Source: Methylobacterium indicum (GTDB taxonomy: Bacteria > Pseudomonadota > Alphaproteobacteria > Rhizobiales > Beijerinckiaceae). Taken from it: DNA of 45,832 bases. The DNA is taken from the NCBI RefSeq assembly GCF_001043895.1, contig NZ_JTHF01000098.1:1-45832 (forward strand), in the 5' to 3' direction. Below, piece by piece: positions 16,665-24,684 of this stretch (position 1 is the first letter of the stretch; each line of letters opens with the position of its first letter). Position numbers and translations under genes: made by a program. The notes under the pieces are model-generated. The model was given only the letters and a program-made list of their open reading frames with translations. It was not told where the DNA came from and ran no database searches.

Positions 16665-18128
16665 CTACCCCCCGAACACCGACGTCATCTGCTGCCCGCC
16701 GCGGTTGATCGTGACCTCCCACATCGGCGCGGTGGCGCGGGTGATCCGCTCGAGGTCCTTGGTGGTGGCGACCGGCGTGCCGTTCACGGCGATCAGGATG
16801 TCGCCCTTCTGCAGGCCGACCCGGTTGGCGACGGTGCCGCTCTCGACCTCGGAGATGATCACGCCGTCGCCCTGCGTCGCGGCCGGCAGGTCGAGCTGCA
16901 GGTCCTCGATCACCGCCGGCGACAGGTTGACCACCGTGGCGCCGAGGAAGGGCGAGCGGGTCTTCACCTTGAGCGCGTCGCGCGGGCGGGTCTCCGGCGC
17001 CGGTCCGAGGCGCACCGGCAGGGTCGTGCGGGTGGCGCCGCGCAGGACCGTGAGCTTGGTCTCGCCCTTGATGCCCTTGAGGGCGAAGCGGTAGCCGAAG
17101 GCCTCCGGGTCGTCGACCGTCTGCCCGTCCACCGCCAGGATCACGTCGCCGCGCTTCAGCCCCGCCTCCTCGGCCGGGCTCTTGGCCTGCATCGAGGCGA
17201 CCAGCACGCCCGTCGGGTGGTCGAGGCCGACGCTCTCGGCGATGTCCGGGGTGACGTGCTGGAGCCGCGCGCCGAGCCAGGGCCGGCGCACCGTCTTGGC
17301 GCCGCCCTTGGCCGTCTCCACCACCGCCTTGACCATGCTGGCGGGAATCGCGAAGCCGATGCCGTGGCTGCCGCCGGACTGCGAGTAGATCGCCGTGTTG
17401 ATGCCGACGAGGCCGCCATTGAGGTCGACCAGCGCGCCGCCGGAATTGCCCGGGTTGATCGCCGCGTCGGTCTGGATGAAGAACTGGTAGTCGGCCGAGC
17501 CGACCTGGGTGCGGGCGAGCGCCGAGACGATGCCCTGCGTCACCGTCTGGCCGACGCCGAACGGGTTGCCGATCGCGATCACGAAGTCGCCGACCTGGAG
17601 GTTTTCGGAGTCGCCGATCTCCATCGGCGTCAGGCCGCCGCTCGGGCTCTTGATCTTCAGGATCGCGAGGTCGGTGCGGGGGTCGCGCAGCAGGATCTGC
17701 GCCTCGAACTCGCGCCGGTCGTTCAGCGCCACCTTCACCTCGTTCATGTTCTCGATGACGTGGTTGTTGGTGACGATCAGGCCCGAGGCATCGACGATGA
17801 CGCCGGAGCCCAGCGAGCGCTGCGCCCGCTCCTGGGGCAGGTTCGGACCGGCATCGCCGAAGAAGCGGCGCAGGAATTCGTCCATCGCGCCGCGGTTGGC
17901 GGCGCGCTTCTCGACGTGGGTGCCGTAGACGTTGACCACGGAGGGCGCGGCGCGCTTGACCAGCGGCGCGAAGGAGAGCTGCACCTGCGCCTTCGACTCG
18001 GGGACGGTGCGATTGTCCTGAAGGGCGCGGAACGGCGGCACCGACTCGGCCTGCGCGCCTGCCGGGTGGGCGACTCCGAGCAGGAGCGCGGCGAGCAGCA
18101 GGGAGGTCGTCGGGCGGCGCATCGGCAT
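16665..18128 (-). CDS. degP: Periplasmic Do-type serine protease (DegP/HtrA/MucD)
   Basis: This 487-aa protein degrades or refolds damaged proteins in the periplasm. It has a signal peptide (1-27, ending A-G-A-Q-A) and a trypsin-like domain with the triad H123 (T-N-N-H-V-I), D153 (R-T-D-L-A-I-L) and S229 (G-N-S-G-G). Two PDZ domains follow (about 275-370 and 395-485), each with a G-D-x-I-L/I-A-V-D/N-G motif. Length is normal for the family. I use the ATG at 18128; a second ATG two codons on is also possible. It lies 29 bp downstream of the glycosyltransferase gene on the same strand, so they may be cotranscribed, although the functions are unrelated. Confidence 0.95.
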   Translation of the reverse strand: MPMRRPTTSLLLAALLLGVAHPAGAQAESVPPFRALQDNRTVPESKAQVQLSFAPLVKRAAPSVVNVYGTHVEKRAANRGAMDEFLRRFFGDAGPNLPQERAQRSLGSGVIVDASGLIVTNNHVIENMNEVKVALNDRREFEAQILLRDPRTDLAILKIKSPSGGLTPMEIGDSENLQVGDFVIAIGNPFGVGQTVTQGIVSALARTQVGSADYQFFIQTDAAINPGNSGGALVDLNGGLVGINTAIYSQSGGSHGIGFAIPASMVKAVVETAKGGAKTVRRPWLGARLQHVTPDIAESVGLDHPTGVLVASMQAKSPAEEAGLKRGDVILAVDGQTVDDPEAFGYRFALKGIKGETKLTVLRGATRTTLPVRLGPAPETRPRDALKVKTRSPFLGATVVNLSPAVIEDLQLDLPAATQGDGVIISEVESGTVANRVGLQKGDILIAVNGTPVATTKDLERITRATAPMWEVTINRGGQQMTSVFGG

Positions 18129-18157
18129 TCGGGTCCTGTCCGTGTCTGGGTGCTCTC

Positions 18158-19414
18158 TCACATGACAGCACTGCGCTGAAAAGATGGCGCCTCGGCCGCG
18201 CCCGTCATCCCCGCATAGAGGTCGCAGAGCGCCGCCGCGTGGGCGGCGAGCGTCATCGGGGCCTCCCAGTAGCACTCGTGCGCGGCCGCGCCGAGGCGGC
18301 GCACCAGGGCGTCGTCCCTCAAGCGACCGAACGCCTCCGCGAGCGATGCGGCGTCCGGGGCGGTGACGAAGCCGGTCTCCCCGTCCCGGATCTTCTCTCC
18401 CGCGCCGGCCCGGCCGGAGGCGATGGCCGGGATGCCGGCGGCGAGCGCCTCGTAGACCGTCAGCGGCCCGGTCTCGAGCCAGCGCGACGGGGCCGCCACG
18501 GCGCGGGCCCGGGCGCGCAGCAGCGCCTCGACCTCCGCAGGCGCGCGCCAGCCGATCACCTCGGCGCGGGGCACGGCGCGCAACTCGTCGGCGAGCGGCC
18601 CGTCGCCGACGAACAGAGACGGCAGTCCGGCCCGGTGGGCGGCCTGCGCCACGAGGTCGGCCCCCTTCTCGCGGGTGAAGCGCCCGACGAAGGCGATGGC
18701 GTCGCCGCAGGCCGGATCCGCCGGGGCGGCGCGCGCGACCCGGACCGGGTTGTCGATCCGGTGGTGGAAGAACGGCCCGCCCGCCAGCATCGGTTCGAGC
18801 CGGGCCCGGCTGCCGTCGGAGACGTGGACGAGGGCGAGCGGGCGGCGCCCGAAGCCGCGAAAGATCGCGGCCTGCTGGGCGAAGCCGCGCACCAGCCGCA
18901 CGGCCTTGTGGGCGCGCGATTGCGGATCGCAGGACGCCGCGAGGCAGCCGGGCGAGAACGGCCGCAGGGAGCAGGGCTCCGCGGTGTCGAAGCGGTAATA
19001 GACGCCGTTCGGGCAGGCGAGGAAGTAGTCGTGCAGGGTCACGGCCACCGGGGCGTGCTGGCGCGCCAGCACGGAAAACACCGCCGGCGAGAGCGAGCGG
19101 GTCCACTGGTGCAGGTGCAGCACGTCGGGCCGGTCCGGCAGGGCCGCCAGCGCCGCGTCCAGGCGCCGCGCCGCCTCGCGGTTCCAGATTCCCTCGACGG
19201 CGCCGCGCCAGGCCGGACGCTCCCACACGTCGGTGAGGCCCAAGGACACCCGGCGGATGCCCGGGTGATCGAGCAGCGGGTCGGCCGGGCCGTCGACCCC
19301 GTGGATCAGCGTGACGGCGACGCCGCGTTCGGCGAGGCCGCGGGCGGATTCGATCGCGACCTTCTCGGCGCCGCCCTTCGGCGTCGCGAAATTCGTCAGG
19401 ATGACGGCGTGCAT
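18158..19414 (-). CDS. GT4-family glycosyltransferase
   Basis: This 418-aa protein has the two Rossmann halves of GT-B enzymes. The N-terminal half starts M-H-A-V-I-L-T-N-F-A-T-P-K-G-G-A-E-K-V-A, with the Gly-rich acceptor-side loop. The C-terminal half has A-F-V-G-R-F-T-R-E-K-G-A-D-L and the retaining EX7E motif E-T-G-P-L-T-V-Y-E followed by A-L-A-A-G-I-P. Such enzymes transfer sugars from nucleotide donors to lipid or polysaccharide acceptors at the inner membrane face. There are no other polysaccharide genes nearby, so donor and product are unknown. Four Cys at about 134-161 (A-C-P-N-G, then further on A-A-S-C) in the region after H-D-Y-F-L resemble a feature seen in some capsule or exopolysaccharide transferases. 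Confidence 0.85.
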   Translation of the reverse strand: MHAVILTNFATPKGGAEKVAIESARGLAERGVAVTLIHGVDGPADPLLDHPGIRRVSLGLTDVWERPAWRGAVEGIWNREAARRLDAALAALPDRPDVLHLHQWTRSLSPAVFSVLARQHAPVAVTLHDYFLACPNGVYYRFDTAEPCSLRPFSPGCLAASCDPQSRAHKAVRLVRGFAQQAAIFRGFGRRPLALVHVSDGSRARLEPMLAGGPFFHHRIDNPVRVARAAPADPACGDAIAFVGRFTREKGADLVAQAAHRAGLPSLFVGDGPLADELRAVPRAEVIGWRAPAEVEALLRARARAVAAPSRWLETGPLTVYEALAAGIPAIASGRAGAGEKIRDGETGFVTAPDAASLAEAFGRLRDDALVRRLGAAAHECYWEAPMTLAAHAAALCDLYAGMTGAAEAPSFQRSAVM

Positions 19415-19557
19415 CGGCGGGCCCTCTCACCCGCGCATCCTAGCCGGCGAGGCGCCACCGCGCGGTTAAGCGCGCCAGCGGACGAAACAGGTGCCCGCCC
19501 CACGCGTTAGCCGGGCAACCCGTCCCGTGCCGGGACGCCGTACCCAGGGAGGCCCCG

Positions 19558-19737
19558 ATGGCCGACGACACCAAGACCCCGAACCAGGACCAGCCCGGCT
19601 TCCGCCGCGACAGCGCCTCCCCGGACGACAAGGCGCGGCCGGAGAACCAGCAGAGCAAGCTCAGCGAGCGCCTCGACGAGGGGCTGGAGGAGACGTTTCC
19701 GTCGAGCGATCCCGTCTCGGTGAAGATCACCAAGTAG
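19558..19737 (+). CDS. Small acidic conserved-type protein (59 aa)
   Basis: This 59-aa frame has a strong AGGGAGG ribosome site 5 nt before its ATG. The product is hydrophilic and charged, with no Cys or membrane segment: an Asp/Gln/Pro-rich N-terminus, then L-S-E-R-L-D-E-G-L-E-E-T-F-P-S-S-D-P-V-S-V-K near the C-terminus. The D-E-x-x-x-E-T-F-P-x-S-D-P-V-S motif recurs in many short proteins of Hyphomicrobiales, which is my main reason for calling it real. Function is unknown. It diverges from the glycosyltransferase gene and converges with mcd, with a hairpin terminator between. Confidence 0.75.
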   Translation: MADDTKTPNQDQPGFRRDSASPDDKARPENQQSKLSERLDEGLEETFPSSDPVSVKITK

Positions 19738-19764
19738 CCCCGGACACTGGGATCGGAAACGGCG

Positions 19765-19796
19765 GCGGCGCGCAGGGGTAGACCCCCGCGCGCCGC
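19765..19796. terminator. Hairpin terminator between the 59-aa gene and mcd
   Basis: Arms of 15 bases at 19765-19779 and 19782-19796 pair at 14 of 15 positions (GCGGCGCGCAGGGGT against its complement) with a minimal loop. It lies between two convergent genes and could stop transcription from both sides. There is no clear T-run. Confidence 0.6.
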
Positions 19797-19830
19797 TTCG
19801 ACGTGTCGGAGGCTCGCGCCGGCCCGCGCC

Positions 19831-21504
19831 TCACTGCACCTCGAGCAGGCGCCGGGCGATGACCTGGGCCTGGATCTCGGCCGCGCCCTCGAAGATCGAC
19901 AGGATGCGGGCGTCGCAGAGCAGGCGGCTCACCGGGTATTCGAGGGCGAAGCCGTTGCCGCCGTGGATCTGGAGCGCGTTGTCGGCCGCCGCCCAGGCGA
20001 CGCGGGCGGCGAGGAGCTTCGCCATCCCGGCCTCGAGGTCGCAGCGCTTGCCCTCGTCCTTCTGATGGGCGGCGTAGTAGGTGAGCTGGCGGGCCATCGC
20101 GATCTCGACCGCCATCATGGCGAGCTTGTCGGCGACCCGCGGGAACGAGACCAGCGGCTTGCCGAACTGCACCCGCTCCTCGCCGTAGCGCAGGCCGACA
20201 TCGAGGGCCGCCTGGGCGACGCCGACGGCGCGGGCCGCGGTCTGGATGCGGGCCGATTCGAAGGTCTGCATCAGCTGGGCGAAACCCTTGCCCTCGACGC
20301 CGCCGAGCAGGTTGCCCTCCGGCACTGCGAACCCGTCGAAGGCGAGCTCGTACTCCTTCATGCCGCGATAGCCGAGCACCTCGATCTCGCCGCCCGACAG
20401 CCCCTCGACCGGGAAGGGATCCGCGTCGGTGCCGCGGGGCTTCTCGCCGAGCAGAAGCGACAGGCCCTTGTGGCCCGGCTCCTCGGGCTTGGTGCGCACC
20501 AGCACGGTCATCAGGTCGGCGCGGACCGGGTGGGTGATCCAGGTCTTGTTGCCGTGGATGCGCCAGGTATCGCCGTCCTTCACCGCCTTGGTGCGGAGCG
20601 ATGCGAGGTCGGAGCCGGTATTCGGCTCGGTGAAGACCGCGGTCGGCAGGATCTCGCCCGAGGCGATTTTGGGCAGGAAACGCTGCTTCTGCTCCTCGGT
20701 GCCACCGCACAGGATCAGCTCGGCGGCGATCTCCGAGCGGGTGCCGAGCGAGCCGACGCCGATATAGGCCCGCGACAATTCCTCCGAGACCACGCACATC
20801 GAGATCTTCGGCAGGCCCATGCCGCCGTATTCCTCCGGGATGGTGAGCCCGAACACGCCGAGCTCGGCCATCTGGCCGATGATCTCGAGCGGGATGTAGG
20901 CGTTCTCGAGGTGCCATTCATGGGCGTGGGGGGCGACCTCGGCCTGGCCGAAGCGGCGCATCTCGGTGCGGATCGCCTCCATGTCCTCGTCGAGGCCGCT
21001 GTCGCCGACGGTGGCGCCCGAACCCTCGCGGATCAGCCGCACCAGGGCGGCGCGGTTGCCGGCGGTGTTGCCTTCCGCGATCAGGGTCTCGACCGCGTCG
21101 GAGCGGTGGCGCGCCACCTCCTGGGCCTTGAGGCCGAGCGACGAGGTCGGGCGCACCATCTCGCCCTGGCTCATCGGAATGCCGCCGAAGAGCTGCTCCA
21201 GGTACTCGCCGAGCCCGATGCGCACGAGAAGCGTCTCGGTCTCGCCGAAGCGCCCCTCGCCCGCGAGGCGGGCCGCGTAGGCGCCGAGCTGGACGATCGC
21301 CTCGGCGTAGGTCGAGAGCCAGGCGAGACCGTGGGCGGCGTGCTGCTCGGCCTCGAGGCGCTCCGCCGACAGGCGGCCGTCGGCCCCGACGAGGCCGGCG
21401 CGCACGCGCCGGGCGGCATCCGCGGCGAGCGCCTTCGCGGAGAGACCCGCCTCCTGCGCGAGGGTGACGAGGTCGGTCGGGGCGGGGGCGGCCTGGGCGG
21501 ACAT
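19831..21504 (-). CDS. mcd: (2S)-methylsuccinyl-CoA dehydrogenase, ethylmalonyl-CoA pathway
   Basis: The 557-aa protein is a FAD-dependent acyl-CoA dehydrogenase with about 150 extra N-terminal residues. That extension is characteristic of methylsuccinyl-CoA dehydrogenase, which oxidises (2S)-methylsuccinyl-CoA to mesaconyl-CoA and feeds glyoxylate regeneration. The dehydrogenase part shows I-P-E-E-Y-G-G-M-G-L-P, F-T-E-P-N-T-G-S-D-L-A-S (FAD and substrate binding), G-N-K-T-W-I-T-H, G-E-R-V-Q-F-G-K-P and the end motif I-F-E-G-A-A-E-I-Q, whose Glu is the usual catalytic-base position. The N-terminal part holds G-E-Y-L-E-Q-L-F-G-G-I-P-M-S-Q-G-E. No other pathway gene is nearby. The alternative is another long acyl-CoA dehydrogenase; I consider that unlikely. 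Confidence 0.88.
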   Translation of the reverse strand: MSAQAAPAPTDLVTLAQEAGLSAKALAADAARRVRAGLVGADGRLSAERLEAEQHAAHGLAWLSTYAEAIVQLGAYAARLAGEGRFGETETLLVRIGLGEYLEQLFGGIPMSQGEMVRPTSSLGLKAQEVARHRSDAVETLIAEGNTAGNRAALVRLIREGSGATVGDSGLDEDMEAIRTEMRRFGQAEVAPHAHEWHLENAYIPLEIIGQMAELGVFGLTIPEEYGGMGLPKISMCVVSEELSRAYIGVGSLGTRSEIAAELILCGGTEEQKQRFLPKIASGEILPTAVFTEPNTGSDLASLRTKAVKDGDTWRIHGNKTWITHPVRADLMTVLVRTKPEEPGHKGLSLLLGEKPRGTDADPFPVEGLSGGEIEVLGYRGMKEYELAFDGFAVPEGNLLGGVEGKGFAQLMQTFESARIQTAARAVGVAQAALDVGLRYGEERVQFGKPLVSFPRVADKLAMMAVEIAMARQLTYYAAHQKDEGKRCDLEAGMAKLLAARVAWAAADNALQIHGGNGFALEYPVSRLLCDARILSIFEGAAEIQAQVIARRLLEVQ

Positions 21505-21611
21505 CGGTCAGGTCTCCGGTCAATCTTGCTGCGGCGCATACAAATAGCCGCGAATCGCCGACCTGTAGAGGGGGCAGCCTGCCGCCGGGTTCCGACTTTC
21601 GGGGCAGGCGT

Positions 21612-22382
21612 TTATTGCGCCGTCACGCCGCCGTCGATCACCATCTCGGCCCCGGTGACGAAGCCCGCCTCGTCCGAGGCGAGGTAGGTCGCGAGCCCCG
21701 CGATCTCCTCGGCCGCGGCGTTGCGCCCCAGCGGCACCGAGGCCTGGAGGCGCTGGCGCAGCTCCTCCGGGCTGTAGCGGCTGCCGGCGGCGAGATCGCG
21801 CAGCATGTCGGTCTCGGTGAAGCCCGGATGGATCGAGTTGCAGCGCACGCCGTAATTCCGGCGGGCGCAGTGCAGCGCCACCGACTTGGTGAGGAGCCGC
21901 ACCGCCCCCTTCGAGGCGTTGTAGGCGGCGAGGTTGTGCCCGCCGACGATGCCGGAGACCGACGAGAGGTTGATGATCGCCCCGCCGCGCCCGGCCGGCG
22001 GCTTCATCGCCCGCACGGCGTGGCGGCAGCCCAGGAAGGTGCCGTCGACATTGACGTCCTGGACCCGGCGCCACTGCTCCAGGGTCACGGATTCGATCGT
22101 GCCGACCACCGCGATCCCGGCATTGTTGACGAGCACGTCGAGGCCGCCGTGGCGCGAGACCGTGCGGTCGATCGCCCGCGTCCAGTCCTGGTCCTTCGTC
22201 ACGTCGAGGGAGCAGGGATGGAAGGCGGGATTCTCCGGCGCCACGCGCTCGGCCTCCGCCCCGTCGAGGTCGGCGAGGATCACCGCCGCGGCTCCCTCGC
22301 GGGCGAAGCGCCGCGCGATCGCGAGGCCGATTCCCCGCGCGCCGCCCGTCACCAGGGCGACCTTGCCGGCCAGACGCTGCAT
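21612..22382 (-). CDS. SDR-family NAD(P)-dependent oxidoreductase
   Basis: This 256-aa classical short-chain dehydrogenase has the cofactor loop T-G-G-A-R-G-I-G (12-19), D38-L-D at the end of beta-2 (favours NAD), the N-N-A-G motif (86-89), a catalytic Ser in N-L-S-S-V-S-G (about 138-144), and Y154-x3-K158. The C-terminus ends V-I-D-G-G. Substrate cannot be told from sequence. I use the ATG at 22382, preceded by AGGAGA; a longer reading upstream is Arg/Gly-rich and not credible. It lies 107 bp upstream of mcd on the same strand, so it may be cotranscribed and act on a related acyl or hydroxyacyl substrate, but that is a guess. Confidence 0.85.
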   Translation of the reverse strand: MQRLAGKVALVTGGARGIGLAIARRFAREGAAAVILADLDGAEAERVAPENPAFHPCSLDVTKDQDWTRAIDRTVSRHGGLDVLVNNAGIAVVGTIESVTLEQWRRVQDVNVDGTFLGCRHAVRAMKPPAGRGGAIINLSSVSGIVGGHNLAAYNASKGAVRLLTKSVALHCARRNYGVRCNSIHPGFTETDMLRDLAAGSRYSPEELRQRLQASVPLGRNAAAEEIAGLATYLASDEAGFVTGAEMVIDGGVTAQ

Positions 22383-22479
22383 CGGGATTCTCCTGCCTTT
22401 CGGTCCGCCTCTTCTCGCGGGGCGGCCCGGCAGGGTGGCGCGGCGGAGCCGCGCCCGCAAGCGCTCGTCGCGCGTGCCC

Positions 22480-23421
22480 TCAGAACTTCACCGCGGCACC
22501 GCCGCGCACGGTGTTGAGGTTCATCTTGTGGCCGTCGAAGTCGTTGAACAGCACGTACTGGTATTCGGCACGCAGCAGGATGCCGGGCGTGATCGCGTAT
22601 TCCAGGCCCGCGCCCGCCGCGAAGCCGCCGACGATCTTCTCCTTGGTGCGTCCCACCACGACGGGGGCGAGGAGCTGGCCCGCGGTCGGCGCGTAGGGAT
22701 TGAACGTCGCGTCGGTCTGGTCGAACGTGCGGTAGCCGGCATTGAAGAGCGGGGGGCGCTTCGTCGGATCGGGGATCGACTGGTTGGCGCGGTAGGTCGT
22801 CTGGTCGAACTCGTAGGCCTGGACCGAGACACGCTCCGTGATCTGCGCCCGGCCGATGGCGAGGCCGCCGGTGACGTAGGGCAGGAGGTTGCCCATCGCG
22901 TAGCCGGCCCGCGCCCGGATCGTGGCGTAGTCCCCGACCTCCGTCGAGGCGTCGCCACGCAGGTTGATGGCACGGTAATCGCCGTTGCTGCTCGTGATGC
23001 TGCGACCGATCGTATTGGTCAGCGCCCGGCCGATGATCCCGGAATGGGTGTAGTCGAGTTCGATGCCGAGGACCGTGTCGTCGAACTGGTAGTTCACGCC
23101 GGCATAGGCGCCGAAGCTCACCCCGTCGCGGCGCACCGAGCCGGCGTGCAGCAGGGTCGAGGCTTGCAGGTCGCTTTCGATCGCACGGGCCCGCAGCACG
23201 TCGGCGACGATCGGCTGGTAGACCGCGCCGAAGCCGAAGCTCGCGCTCGACCAGCCGCCATGGCCGCCGACATAGATGCCGTCCCAGACGGTCGGCGACG
23301 GAGCGGCGACCGGGTCGTAGTCGCTGCCGCGCAGGACGCCGAAATCGAGATCGGCGGCCTGAGCCGGCAGCGGCGCGCCGAGCCCGAGGCCGGCGAGGAT
23401 ACCGAGAATCGCGAAACGCAT
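22480..23421 (-). CDS. Outer-membrane beta-barrel protein (Omp25-like), copy 1
   Basis: This 313-aa protein has a signal peptide (1-23, ending A-Q-A-A-D) and then a barrel-type sequence: W-D-G-I-Y-V-G-G-H-G-G-W near residue 46, alternating polar/hydrophobic strands, G-Y-A-M-G-N-L-L-P-Y-V-T-G-G-L-A-I-G, and a C-terminal strand ending in Val-Lys-Phe, the terminal aromatic expected for BAM-dependent insertion. The Y-V-G-x-x-x-G-W start and the L-P-Y-V-T-G-G motif are typical of the Omp25/Omp31-type porins of Hyphomicrobiales. It differs from the next two barrels by having no poly-proline linker and by long inserted loops (about 200-260). Confidence 0.82.
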   Translation of the reverse strand: MRFAILGILAGLGLGAPLPAQAADLDFGVLRGSDYDPVAAPSPTVWDGIYVGGHGGWSSASFGFGAVYQPIVADVLRARAIESDLQASTLLHAGSVRRDGVSFGAYAGVNYQFDDTVLGIELDYTHSGIIGRALTNTIGRSITSSNGDYRAINLRGDASTEVGDYATIRARAGYAMGNLLPYVTGGLAIGRAQITERVSVQAYEFDQTTYRANQSIPDPTKRPPLFNAGYRTFDQTDATFNPYAPTAGQLLAPVVVGRTKEKIVGGFAAGAGLEYAITPGILLRAEYQYVLFNDFDGHKMNLNTVRGGAAVKF

Positions 23422-23542
23422 GGTGGACCGCCCCCGGCTTTCGATCGGCAGTCGTCGCCGCGCCGTTCCGGGGAGAATGTCTCGGTAAGCTTAATATTGC
23501 GTTTCTGGGTCGTGCGTTTCCGATGGCGCTGCCCCAACGCAA

Positions 23543-23573
23543 ATCGCCCGGTGCGACGGGTGCACCGGGCGAT
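23543..23573 (-). terminator. Hairpin terminator after barrel gene copy 2
   Basis: Perfect 12-bp arms ATCGCCCGGTGC (23543-23554) and its complement (23562-23573) around a 7-nt loop lie 25 bp 3' of the stop codon of the minus-strand barrel gene at 23598. The strong GC stem fits an intrinsic terminator; only a short T run follows on the minus strand. Confidence 0.7.
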
Positions 23574-23597
23574 CTGATCGATGGAGGGGTGAGTCGA

Positions 23598-24437
23598 TCA
23601 GTAGGTCAGGCCGCCGAGACCCGGGAGGGCCAGCCCGTTGCCGAAGGCCCAGCGCAGGCCGACCCGGAACTCGTTGGCGGTGATGTCCTTGATGCGGGTG
23701 TTCTGGGTATAGGCGTCGAAGCCCGAGCGCGCCTTGCCGGCGTTGAGGTAGCGGTAGCTGGCATCGACGCTCACGCCGGCGCCGATCTCGTAGGAGACGC
23801 CCGCCATCGCCGCCCAGGCGAGGCCGAGCGAGGTATGGCCGGCGCGGGCGTCGAACCCTTGCGCGCCGAGCGTGTAGGCGCCGTCGACGCCGCTGCCGCA
23901 GGCGGTGGTGTAGCAGGTCGTGCCGGTCCAGGCGTCGTGGAAGCGGTTGCTCGCCATGCCGACGCCGGCGCCGACATACGGCGTGAGACCCCACCAGGTG
24001 CCGAGATCGACGTAGACGTTGAACAGGCCGGTCAGGACGTCGATCTTGCCGGCCTCGGTGTTGAAGCCCTCGACGAACAGCGTGCGCGAGGAATAGTCGC
24101 GGAAGCGGCTGCGGGTGCGCCCGTCGATCGTGACGTCGGCGCGCAGGAAGCTGTTGAAGCGGTAGCCGATGCCGCCGCCGTAGCCGTCGGTGTCGCTCAT
24201 GCGGAAGCCGACGAGCCTGGCGCCGTCGGTGCCCGGCAGGGTGTCGTCCTTCGGATGGCGAAAATCGCTCGCCGTGTAGTCGCCGCGCAGGTACCAGCCG
24301 GACCCGACCTCCACCGGGGCGACCGGCGGGGGCGGCGGCGGCGGAAGCGCGGGCAGCAGGTCGGCGGCGAGGGCCGGCGCGCCGAGCAGCCCGAGCCCGA
24401 GGGCCGCGACCGGAATGCAGTGACCGAACCGTGCCAT
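23598..24437 (-). CDS. Outer-membrane beta-barrel protein, copy 2, with poly-proline linker
   Basis: This 279-aa protein has a signal peptide (1-24) and mature start A-D-L-L-P-A-L followed by seven consecutive Pro (about 31-37), then V-E-V-G-S-G-W-Y-L-R-G-D-Y. Barrel-type strands include Y-G-G-G-I-G-Y-R-F-N-S-F-L-R-A-D-V-T and W-W-G-L-T-P-Y-V-G-A-G-V-G, then a last strand ending with a terminal Tyr. It shares the W-Y-L-R-G-D and G-L/V-T-P-Y/F-V-G-A-G-V-G blocks with copy 3, so the two are paralogues. Two Cys at about 166-171 lie in a loop (T-C-Y-T-T-A-C) and could form a disulphide. Confidence 0.82.
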   Translation of the reverse strand: MARFGHCIPVAALGLGLLGAPALAADLLPALPPPPPPPVAPVEVGSGWYLRGDYTASDFRHPKDDTLPGTDGARLVGFRMSDTDGYGGGIGYRFNSFLRADVTIDGRTRSRFRDYSSRTLFVEGFNTEAGKIDVLTGLFNVYVDLGTWWGLTPYVGAGVGMASNRFHDAWTGTTCYTTACGSGVDGAYTLGAQGFDARAGHTSLGLAWAAMAGVSYEIGAGVSVDASYRYLNAGKARSGFDAYTQNTRIKDITANEFRVGLRWAFGNGLALPGLGGLTY

Positions 24438-24641
24438 GGGGCGCCCTCTTCTGCCCCGTCGGCTCCTCAGCCGGGGCGTAACGTCGTGATCGTCTCGGAT
24501 TGGACCCCGCGGGTCCGATGGTTAGGGTTAAGGCCACGAGGTTAGCGGACGCTTAACCTTCCGCATCATTCGCCCGAGTTCTCGCCCGTTCGGCGATTGA
24601 CATGATGCGGAAACGAGAAAGGGGCGGTGTCGCCCTTGCCG

Positions 24642-24675
24642 GCCGCCCGCCCCGCCGCAGCGGAGGACGGGCGGC
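24642..24675 (-). terminator. Hairpin after barrel gene copy 3
   Basis: GCCGCCCG at 24642-24649 pairs with CGGGCGGC at 24668-24675, with further partial pairing inside. It sits just 3' of the minus-strand gene ending at 24685, so it is placed to terminate it. The 247-bp gap 24438-24684 otherwise shows only the AT-richer promoter side of copy 2, including TTAAGG and CTTAACC elements near 24530-24560. Confidence 0.5.
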
Positions 24676-24684
24676 GCGCGATGC

